This document shows, in pieces, positions 16,865-23,807 of a stretch of DNA of 64,000 bases. Position numbers and translations under genes: made by a program. Position 1 is the stretch's first letter. Each line of letters opens with the position of its first letter. This stretch comes from Lachnospiraceae bacterium UBA5899 (GTDB taxonomy: Bacteria > Bacillota > Clostridia > Lachnospirales > Lachnospiraceae): contig DJEL01000043.1 in NCBI GenBank assembly GCA_002432425.1, positions 49,549 to 113,548 of the forward strand, read 5' to 3'. The notes under the pieces were generated by a model. The model did no database searches. It was not told the origin of the DNA and saw nothing but the letters and a program-made list of their open reading frames with translations.

Positions 16865-17416
16865 ATGATTGAAATCAAACCGCAGGAAGTTTGCGAAAAG
16901 GCAGGAAAAGGGTTTATGAAAAATGAAATGTCCATGGAATTTGATGCCATATCCAACAATGAAAGCTTTGCCAGAGTGGCGGTGGCAGCCTTTGTCACCC
17001 ACTTAAATCCCACCCTGGAAGAATTGTCCGATATCAAGACCGCAGTATCCGAGGCGGTAACCAATGCCATTATCCACGGCTACGAAAACGTATATGGCTA
17101 CGGCAGACACGGCGAGGTGCGGCCGGTGTGCTGTAAAATCCGGGACGGAAAGGTGTATCTGCGCTGCCGGATTGAGAACGGTGTTTTATACATAGAAGTG
17201 GAGGACAAGGGTGTCGGCATGGAAAATGTGGACAAGGCCATGGAACCCATGTACACATCCAAACCGGAACTGGAACGCTCCGGCATGGGATTTTCTTTCA
17301 TGGAAGCCTTCATGGACGAGCTGGAGGTGGAAAGCACTCCGCTTGTGGGCACCATTGTGCGCATGAAGAAAAAGCTAAAATGCGGGGACTGGGTCAAAAT
17401 GCCCGAGGAAGAATGA
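16865..17416 (+). CDS. spoIIAB: Anti-sigma F factor and SpoIIAA kinase SpoIIAB
   Basis: A GHKL-type serine kinase that holds sigma-F inactive and phosphorylates SpoIIAA. ESFARVAVAAFVTHLNPT, SEAVTNAIIHGYE (N box), VEDKGVGM (G1) and ERSGMGFSFMEAFMD (G2) are conserved. Two oddities: the ATG with the best ribosome site (AAAGGAG) adds 17 residues before the family's usual MKNEM start (16916), and about 17 extra residues lie between the N box and the next strand, near residues 78-94. At 183 residues it is longer than the usual 140-150. Confidence 0.95.
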   Translation: MIEIKPQEVCEKAGKGFMKNEMSMEFDAISNNESFARVAVAAFVTHLNPTLEELSDIKTAVSEAVTNAIIHGYENVYGYGRHGEVRPVCCKIRDGKVYLRCRIENGVLYIEVEDKGVGMENVDKAMEPMYTSKPELERSGMGFSFMEAFMDELEVESTPLVGTIVRMKKKLKCGDWVKMPEEE

Positions 17417-17482
17417 GAGAAAGGAAACTGTGCAGAATGGGATGCAGAGCAAAATGGATTGTGGGGGAGCGGGAATGAAATC

Positions 17483-18253
17483 ATGGAGGAACTGTCAGTA
17501 TTAATAGAAAAATCACAGGCAGGGGATAAAGAGACAAGAAGTATACTGATAGAAAACAATTTGGGACTGGTGCATCACATCGTGAAACGATTTGCCGGAA
17601 GAGGGTATGAAACAGAGGATTTGTTCCAGATAGGCGTCATCGGACTCATGAAAGCCATTGATAAATTTGATTTGACCTACGATGTGAAATTTTCCACCTA
17701 TGCCGTTCCCATGATATTAGGGGAAATCAAACGCTTCCTTCGGGATGACGGCATGATAAAGGTAAGCCGCACCATCAAGGAAAACGGACTGAAGGTGCGA
17801 GTTGTTTCGGAAAATCTGATAAAGAAATTGGGCAGGGAGCCGCGCATTTCGGAGATTGCGGAAGAATCGGGGCTTTCGGAGGAAGAAATTACCGTGGCGC
17901 TGGAAGCGGGAGCCGAGGTGGAGTCCATCTACAAATCCGTCTACCAGAATGACGGGAGCGAAGTCTATCTGGTGGATAAGGTAGCGGGCAAAAACGGACA
18001 GAGCGCCACGGCATTTGTGGGCGGCACCGGAAACATTGCGGACACCGAAAAGGAAGCGCTGCTTAACCACCTGATGCTGAAACAGGTGTTGGAAACGCTG
18101 GACGAAAAAGAAAAAAATCTCATTGAAATGCGCTATTTTCAGGACAAAACCCAGTCTGAGGTGGCGGCTTGCATGGGCATCAGCCAGGTGCAGGTGAGCC
18201 GTCTGGAGAAGAAAATTCTGTTTAAGATGCGGGGCTTTCTTAATTTTCTGTGA
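17483..18253 (+). CDS. sigF: RNA polymerase sigma-F factor
   Basis: A 256-residue sigma-70-type factor for early forespore genes. Region 2 holds NNLGLVHHIVKRFAGRGYETEDLFQIG and FDLTYDVKFSTYAVPMILGEIKRFLRDDG; region 4 ends in TQSEVAACMGISQVQVSRLEKKIL. The ATG at 17483 is chosen over an upstream TTG because it gives the family N-terminus and has a GGGGGAG site. Third gene of spoIIA, 66 bp after spoIIAB. Confidence 0.95.
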   Translation: MEELSVLIEKSQAGDKETRSILIENNLGLVHHIVKRFAGRGYETEDLFQIGVIGLMKAIDKFDLTYDVKFSTYAVPMILGEIKRFLRDDGMIKVSRTIKENGLKVRVVSENLIKKLGREPRISEIAEESGLSEEEITVALEAGAEVESIYKSVYQNDGSEVYLVDKVAGKNGQSATAFVGGTGNIADTEKEALLNHLMLKQVLETLDEKEKNLIEMRYFQDKTQSEVAACMGISQVQVSRLEKKILFKMRGFLNFL

Positions 18254-18270
18254 ATCCGCATTCTTTCCAC

Positions 18271-18299
18271 TTCACAAGAAAACGGAAGTGAGATATACT
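18271..18299 (+). promoter_or_regulatory. Candidate promoter of the lysozyme gene
   Basis: TTCACA (18271-18276), 17-base spacer, TATACT (18294-18299), 27 bases before the chosen ATG. A short dyad (CACTTC and GAAGTG) overlaps the spacer. Confidence 0.5.
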
Positions 18300-18326
18300 A
18301 TAGAAAAACGAACCGTGGGAGGCTAC

Positions 18327-19409
18327 ATGAAACGAAAGAAAAAAGAATTGCTCTTTTATGTGATAACCATAGCGAGCTGCCTGATTGCCATGACAATCGT
18401 GGTCATCGCGGCACTGCTTATTTACGATAAAATTATAGAAGACAAAGCGGCGGAAAAAGAACAGGAGCTGACACAGCAGGTAGCGGCGGATCCGGAAGTG
18501 GTAAGCTACAGCCAGGAGGAAGTGGATATGATGCTGGCGGATGCCATTGCCACCACGGAAAACTCCACGAGGCAGCAGGTTTCTTCCGAAATCCTTGACA
18601 GCCTGCAGGCATCGCTTGAGAGCGGCACCACCATGGTGGAGTCCCTGCGTCCGATTTACAAAGATAAAATCGTAGTGGTCAGCAATAAAGAATTCCACTT
18701 TGTACCCATCGACAGAAGCTTAAAGCAGAGTACGCTTGTGCAGGAAAACCTGCAGGTGCTGGACAACGGAGAGCTGCAGTATGTGGAAAACGGGGAAGTG
18801 GTTTCCCACAAGGGAATTGATGTTTCCCGTTATCAGGGCACCATTGACTGGAAACAGGTGGCGGATTCCGGTGTGGAATTTGCTTTTGTAAGAGTCGGCG
18901 TCAGAGGTTACGGCACAGAGGGAAAGCTTACCCTCGATGAAAAGTACAAGGCGAATATCGAAGGCGCTTCCAAGGCGGGCATCAAGGTGGGCGTTTATTT
19001 TTTCTCCCAGGCCATAACGGAAGAAGAAGCCAAAGAAGAAGCGGACCTTGTGTTAGATGCCATTGCCGGACTGAATGTGACCTACCCCATCGTTTACGAT
19101 GTGGAAAAAACCGGGGCAAAAGAAGGACGTATGAACCAGCTCACGGTGGAAGAACGCACCCAAATGGCGCATGTATTCATCGACCGCATTAGGGAAGCCG
19201 GCTATACGCCCATGATATACGCCAACATGGAAATGTGGAGCATCCTCATTAACATGTCGGAGTTTGAAGATGTGGATAAATGGTATGCTTATTATTCGCC
19301 CATTGTCTACTTCCCTTACGAATATGCCATCTGGCAGTATTCCGATACGGGCACCGTTCCCGGCATTACCGGCGAAGTAGATTTGAATATCAGTTTTAAA
19401 GAATGGTAA
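18327..19409 (+). CDS. Membrane-anchored GH25 lysozyme-like hydrolase
   Basis: A 360-residue protein: basic N-terminus, one membrane helix (about residues 9-31), a stalk of about 130 residues, and a C-terminal GH25 domain starting KGIDVSRYQGTIDWKQV with VYDVEK supplying the catalytic acidic pair and a closing IWQYSDTGTVPGI. GH25 enzymes cleave the MurNAc-GlcNAc bond of peptidoglycan. The start is the ATG with GGGAGG nearby. It follows sigF with its own promoter, so a sporulation role is possible but not shown. Confidence 0.9.
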   Translation: MKRKKKELLFYVITIASCLIAMTIVVIAALLIYDKIIEDKAAEKEQELTQQVAADPEVVSYSQEEVDMMLADAIATTENSTRQQVSSEILDSLQASLESGTTMVESLRPIYKDKIVVVSNKEFHFVPIDRSLKQSTLVQENLQVLDNGELQYVENGEVVSHKGIDVSRYQGTIDWKQVADSGVEFAFVRVGVRGYGTEGKLTLDEKYKANIEGASKAGIKVGVYFFSQAITEEEAKEEADLVLDAIAGLNVTYPIVYDVEKTGAKEGRMNQLTVEERTQMAHVFIDRIREAGYTPMIYANMEMWSILINMSEFEDVDKWYAYYSPIVYFPYEYAIWQYSDTGTVPGITGEVDLNISFKEW

Positions 19410-19413
19410 GGAT

Positions 19414-19902
19414 TTAAAATCCTTCTTTACGGCGCAGGAGACGAAGTTCCCTGCGCTTTTTTGCGCTTTCCCATTCCATCTGCTCGGCAGGGTCATCCGG
19501 GTCTAAAATCAAAGGCGGCACTTCCGTGGGATGACCGTCCTCCCCCATGGAAACCATGACAAAATAAGCCCGGTTGATGGGATGCCGGCTGCCGTCCGGC
19601 TCTTCTTTATAAGTATCTACCCGCACTTCCATGGAGGTGTGTCCTACATAGGTAACCCGTCCAATCAGCACCAGCACATCATTTAAAAACGCACCTGCCT
19701 TGAACTGCAGGTTGTCAATGGCGGCAGTGGTCGCATTGTGTCCGCAGTGTCTGCGGGCAGTGGCGCCCGCCACTTCATCCACCCATTTCAAAAGCTGACC
19801 GCCGAACAGGCGCCCGAATCCGTTAATATCAGGGTATATTACAACACGAATCTGTTCGGTAACAGACTCCGCAACTTTCTTTCCCTCCATCTCATTCACC
19901 AT
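19414..19902 (-). CDS. Hot-dog-fold acyl-CoA thioesterase
   Basis: A 162-residue protein of the YciA/ACOT family: NGFGRLFGGQLLKWVDEVAGATARRHCG carries the catalytic Asp of the hot-dog helix, followed by DNLQFKAGAFLNDVL and VGHTSMEVRVDTY. It would hydrolyse acyl-CoA to free acid and CoA in the cytoplasm. The exact start is unsure: AAAGAAAGG sits very close to the first ATG and 13 bases before a second in-frame ATG. It converges on the lysozyme gene. Confidence 0.88.
   Translation of the reverse strand: MVNEMEGKKVAESVTEQIRVVIYPDINGFGRLFGGQLLKWVDEVAGATARRHCGHNATTAAIDNLQFKAGAFLNDVLVLIGRVTYVGHTSMEVRVDTYKEEPDGSRHPINRAYFVMVSMGEDGHPTEVPPLILDPDDPAEQMEWESAKKRRELRLLRRKEGF
19432..19462 (+). terminator. 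Intrinsic terminator of the spoIIA/lysozyme transcript
   Basis: GCGCAGG (19432-19438) pairs with CCTGCGC (19450-19456) and is followed by six T. It lies inside the 3' end of the convergent thioesterase gene, so the two transcripts overlap. Confidence 0.7.
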
Positions 19903-20022
19903 ACCTTTCTTTCAAAATCTGCCCATACTCCAATCATAGAATACACGCAAACACATAAAAATATTTTAGTACAGCGGGCGGAAATTTGCAAGGCAGGGAG
20001 GGAGCGGGAAACTAACAAAGAA

Positions 20023-20367
20023 TTACCGGGCTTCGGAATCAAGCAGCCCCTGGGCGTAGGAAAGCAATTTGGCGCGGTTTTTGTCGCCCAATTTACGGTA
20101 ATAGAGAAGCAAAAGATTTTTCTGTTCTTCATCGGCAAGGGAAGAACCGGAGAACACGGCAATTTGCGGAACGTCGGAAAGCCCCATAATATAATCCATA
20201 CTGACACCGAAAAGCTGTGCCATTTTCATAAGGGCGGTGACACTGGGGAGATGTTTGTTATGCTCATAGGCGCTGATGGTTTCCCGTGTGACTTCCAACT
20301 CCATAGAGAGCTGTAACTGAGAAAAGTTTTTCTTCTGACGAAGCTCACGAATTCTGTTCTGAGGCAT
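20023..20367 (-). CDS. XRE-family helix-turn-helix regulator
   Basis: A 114-residue protein with an N-terminal Cro/CI-type HTH (IRELRQKKNFSQLQLSMELEVTRETISAYEHNKHLPSV) and a C-terminal helical region probably for dimerisation. An AAAGGAGG site precedes the ATG and a minus-strand -10 TATAAT lies at 20428-20423. The upstream spacer it shares with the two-component genes carries ACAAGTT motifs that it might bind. Target unknown. Confidence 0.9.
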   Translation of the reverse strand: MPQNRIRELRQKKNFSQLQLSMELEVTRETISAYEHNKHLPSVTALMKMAQLFGVSMDYIMGLSDVPQIAVFSGSSLADEEQKNLLLLYYRKLGDKNRAKLLSYAQGLLDSEAR

Positions 20368-20406
20368 AAAAAACCTCCTTTCCGGACAAATTCAGAAAAA
20401 ACAAAA

Positions 20407-20822
20407 TACAAGTTATTCCAATATTATACCGAACATTTTGAATAAAAATACAAGATAAAGCACTGGTTACATAATATGAAACTGTAAATAATTAAGAAAA
20501 TATAAAAATAAACGAAAAAACAAGTTGCGGGATAAAAGATTACAAGTTATACTGAAAAGGTGCTGAAAACATGCAAATATAAACATAGTTTTTGATGATG
20601 ATATGCTTTATAAAGGCGAAACTTGTTGACAATTCTGCGGTATTGCATTTCATAGAAAAATAAGTTATATTTATCATGTTGTTTTTAAATGCAACAACAC
20701 ATATCGTTACAATTTAAATATGTATTTTTGAGAAACAAGGTTATAATTTTGCTATAAAATCAACTATTTTTGCTATTCCGAGGACTATTTTTGAAATATA
20801 AGGTTACATAGGAGGAAAAATC
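20407..20822. promoter_or_regulatory. AT-rich divergent regulatory region with repeated ACAAGTT motifs
   Basis: This 400-bp spacer between the XRE gene and the response regulator holds no credible gene. TACAAGTTAT occurs at 20407-20416 and 20541-20550; ACAAGTT also at 20520-20526, and its complement AACTTGT at 20620-20626, overlapping a TTGACA (20626-20631). The copies at 20520 and 20542 are 22 bp apart, two helical turns, as in LytTR direct-repeat sites. GGTTACATA appears at 20465 and 20802. A weak promoter (TTGAGA, 20728; TATAAA, 20753) lies near the response regulator. Confidence 0.45.
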
Positions 20823-21545
20823 ATGCAGGTTGCGATTTGCGACGATGAAAGGATTTTTTTAGAGCAGCTACATGAGATGATTTTGAAAACAGGCCGCATA
20901 GGGGAGTACGATTTGTTTGACAATCCGGACGATTTACGTGCAGCGCTTCGAAGGGGAGCTTGTTACGATGTTGTGTTTATGGATATTGACTGGAAGAGGG
21001 AGGGTGAAAACGGTATACAATATGCGGCAGAGATAAATAAAATGTATCCCGAAACAAATATTATTTTTACCACTTCCTACAACGAGCGTTTTTCCCAGAA
21101 AATATTCTGGGAAACGGTGAATTTATGCGGTTATCTGGTGAAACCGGTACAGGAAAGAAATCTGCAGATGCTTCTTGATAAACTGGACAGAATGCAGAAA
21201 AAACAGATAGAAGAAAAAGAGAAAAGTATTATTATCCGGTATAAGGCAGGTTCGGAGGTATATAAATACCGGGATATTCTGTATCTGGAAAGCAAGGCAC
21301 ATCAGGTTATTATCCATACAAAGGAAAAAGATATTACCGTTTATGAAAAATTAAATGCCTATGAGGAGCAGCTCAAAGACGGCTTTGTCAGAGTGCATCA
21401 GAGCTATCTGGTAAACATGCAGTACATAAAAAGAATTGACCGGAAGGAGCTTCTTCTGCAGAATGATGTTTTTCTTCCGATGAGTAAGTCCAAGTTCCTC
21501 TCTGCAAGAGACCGGTATTTTGCGTTTATCCGGTCACAGATGTAA
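20823..21545 (+). CDS. LytTR-family response regulator (AgrA/VirR-like)
   Basis: A 240-residue regulator. The receiver domain has the acidic pocket CDDER, phospho-acceptor Asp in VFMDIDW and Lys in LVKPVQE; the C-terminal LytTR DNA-binding domain covers about residues 135-240 (YLESKAHQVIIHT, then FVRVHQSYLVNMQYIKRID). TAGGAGG precedes the ATG. It is 21 bp upstream of its likely sensor kinase. Such regulators commonly control peptide-signalling, virulence or bacteriocin genes. Confidence 0.93.
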   Translation: MQVAICDDERIFLEQLHEMILKTGRIGEYDLFDNPDDLRAALRRGACYDVVFMDIDWKREGENGIQYAAEINKMYPETNIIFTTSYNERFSQKIFWETVNLCGYLVKPVQERNLQMLLDKLDRMQKKQIEEKEKSIIIRYKAGSEVYKYRDILYLESKAHQVIIHTKEKDITVYEKLNAYEEQLKDGFVRVHQSYLVNMQYIKRIDRKELLLQNDVFLPMSKSKFLSARDRYFAFIRSQM

Positions 21546-21566
21546 ATACATAAGAGGTGAGGAAAT

Positions 21567-22877
21567 ATGTTTTATTTTTGGGCGAACTATGTAATTTGGT
21601 TAATTATGGCGGTGGTGGACTGCGCAATCTGCGGACTGGCATTTGATCCCAAGAAAAAAGAAAAAGGCAGATGGCGTTACATATTTGGGATGGTAGCGGT
21701 TAATCTGCCTTTTCTGCATATAAAATTTTTATGCAATGACCAGGCTGCTATCCGGAGCCTTTGTATTTTTGCAATGGCCGGTACGACCCTGATTGTACTG
21801 ACTCTGTTTTTTGATGGTACATTCTGGCAAAAACTTCTGTTCCGGATTTCAGTTCTGGTAGCATGCCTGTTTGCGGAACTGGTGCTGATGGTTATCATGC
21901 GGGATGAACTTGTGATACCCGGTCATACTCTTACCTTTTACGATCCGGTCATGCTGAAGGCGGATTTAATCGACTCATCAATCAGTATATTTATGTATGC
22001 CGTATGTCTGGTGATACATCGCAGAATATTCAAGAAAAAATCGTATGACATGAGGATTTATCTCGTATTCTGTGTGTTTCCCATCAGTCAGATGTTATTG
22101 ATGCTGTCTACGAATTCCCAGATTTATGAGCATTTTAATGAGTCGGCTGTTGTGGCAATGGCAGGTGTATTTATCGGTGTAATGGCAGATATCCTGCTTT
22201 TGTACACCCTGATACGCCAGCAGAAAATGCAGTACATGTCCGAGCAGTTAAATGCGTTGACCAGGGCGTGGAAAACAGAGAGGAATCACTACCACGAGAT
22301 GGAAGAAAGACGGGAGAATCTGGCAAAAATCAGACATGATATGAATGAACATCTGATTATCATAAAGGAACTCATGCAGAGAGGGGAATATACAAAAGTA
22401 AATGCCATGCTGGATGCTCTTACGGAATATGTGGCATCCACCAGAGAATTCATGTATTGCGGCGATCCGGTTGTCAATGCGGTCATGGCGGAGAATGAGA
22501 AAATCTGTAAGGAAAACGGCATTTCCCTGCAATATGAGTTCCGCATACCGAAACCGCTGCAAATGGATGCCATCAATATCTGCAGTATTTTTTCCAACCT
22601 GATGCGGAATGCGGTGGCAGCGGCTGTCAAAGCAAAAGGGGTGTGTCCCGAAGGAGATTATGTTTCCGTAAAAGCGGTTGTGCAGGGAGAATATCTCCAT
22701 ATCATAACGGAGAACAGCAGGACGGAAGAAAAGAAGGTACTGAGCGGTGGAAAAGGGTATGGAAAAGTTATCTTAAAAGAGCTGGCGGAAAGGTATAATG
22801 GTCAGATGGAAGTAAAGGAAACACCGGACAGTTATCGTGTGGAAATTACGGTGGAAAACTGTGAAATGGAAAAATAA
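21567..22877 (+). CDS. AgrC-like sensor histidine kinase (GHKL type)
   Basis: A 436-residue protein: six or so N-terminal membrane helices to about residue 220, a coiled linker, a phospho-acceptor His in KIRHDMNEHLIIIKEL (near residue 257), and a GHKL ATPase domain with SNLMRNAVAAAV (N box) and GKGYGKVILKELAERYNG (G box). This is the layout of quorum-sensing kinases such as AgrC. No AgrB protease or precursor-peptide gene was found nearby, so the ligand is unknown. Confidence 0.92.
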   Translation: MFYFWANYVIWLIMAVVDCAICGLAFDPKKKEKGRWRYIFGMVAVNLPFLHIKFLCNDQAAIRSLCIFAMAGTTLIVLTLFFDGTFWQKLLFRISVLVACLFAELVLMVIMRDELVIPGHTLTFYDPVMLKADLIDSSISIFMYAVCLVIHRRIFKKKSYDMRIYLVFCVFPISQMLLMLSTNSQIYEHFNESAVVAMAGVFIGVMADILLLYTLIRQQKMQYMSEQLNALTRAWKTERNHYHEMEERRENLAKIRHDMNEHLIIIKELMQRGEYTKVNAMLDALTEYVASTREFMYCGDPVVNAVMAENEKICKENGISLQYEFRIPKPLQMDAINICSIFSNLMRNAVAAAVKAKGVCPEGDYVSVKAVVQGEYLHIITENSRTEEKKVLSGGKGYGKVILKELAERYNGQMEVKETPDSYRVEITVENCEMEK

Positions 22878-22916
22878 ACATACAACAAATGTACAAAAAC
22901 TTTATAATATCTTGTA

Positions 22917-22958
22917 AAACGACTGCATGTATGTTATGCTAAATACAAGCAGTCGTTT
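22917..22958 (+). terminator. Hairpin after the kinase gene, probable terminator
   Basis: AAACGACTGC (22917-22926) and GCAGTCGTTT (22949-22958) pair perfectly around a 22-base loop; only a short T run follows. The remaining 140 bases to the next gene are AT-rich with no other feature seen. Confidence 0.55.
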
Positions 22959-23098
22959 CGTTGTATATAAATCTATTAAATTCTATTTATTCTAAAATTC
23001 AAACTTCACTGCTTACATCACAAATTTCAATTGAATAGGCAGGGAGGTTGAAAAAGGTTTCTGAGCCATGGCGTAATCTCCCTGAAAAGGAGGTACAC

Positions 23099-23807
23099 AT
23101 GACAAAGAAACAAGCTGGGCTGATGGGATTTTGGAATCAGCCGGAGATGCCCGCCAAGACGGAGTGGAAGGATGAAAGAATCCGCATTTTCAAAAATCGA
23201 ATAGTTGACTTTGATAAAATCGGGATTACCAATGACAGAATGTTTGGTACGGTGTTCCGTAATGAGAAAGAGTGCAAGGAACTATTGCAGCGTATTCTGG
23301 GGATTCACATTGTTGAGATTGCCATAGTGGCGCAGATGTCCGTGGAAGGCAGCTTTTACGGCAAAGGAATCCGGCTTGACGTTTGATCTTTTTGAGGATA
23401 ACCGCTGCATTTACACGTTTGAAAGCACTTGTCAGGAGAAACCGGAGATTAAACTGGATGACAAAAGAACTACGGTTTTTGTCAACGTGAACGGAGAGCG
23501 GACAGTACTTTCAGAAGAACTGGTAAGGCTGCCTGATTATTTTAAGACCGGTATTCCCACGGATGCCTACACAAGAGAACTTCAGGAGGAAGTGGAGGAA
23601 GCCCGGCAGGATGATGATTGGAGGGAAAACTACATGACTCTGGAAATGATGATGCAGGATAAATATGAAAAGGGCTGGGACGCTGGAAGAAACGAAGGAA
23701 AAATCGAAGGCAAAGCCGAAGGAGAGACATCCAAGCTGATTTATATCAAAAACTGGTGCTTGCAAAAGCACAGGAAAATGAATATCACGAATGAGAGGCA
23801 ACTATGA
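23099..23807 (+). pseudogene. Decayed PD-(D/E)XK (Rpn-type) transposase-family nuclease gene
   Basis: Two overlapping frames make the two ends of one protein. The first (from the ATG at 23099 with AAAGGAGG) has FDKIGITNDRMFGTVFRNEKECKELLQRIL and stops just after GIRLDV. The second, from about 23382, resumes at TFDLFEDNRCIYTFESTCQE, continues DDKRTTVFVNVNGE, and ends in the Gly/Lys-rich EGKIEGKAEGE tail. The middle of the domain, with the Glu-x-Gln/Lys catalytic strand, is absent and the frame shifts at the junction, so an internal deletion of roughly 250-350 bp is inferred. The last residues also diverge. Its end overlaps the fkp start by 4 bp. Confidence 0.8.

Noticed and set aside
20823..22877. 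Complete agr quorum-sensing locus
   Set aside because: No AgrB-like protease and no short precursor-peptide ORF found next to the kinase and regulator.
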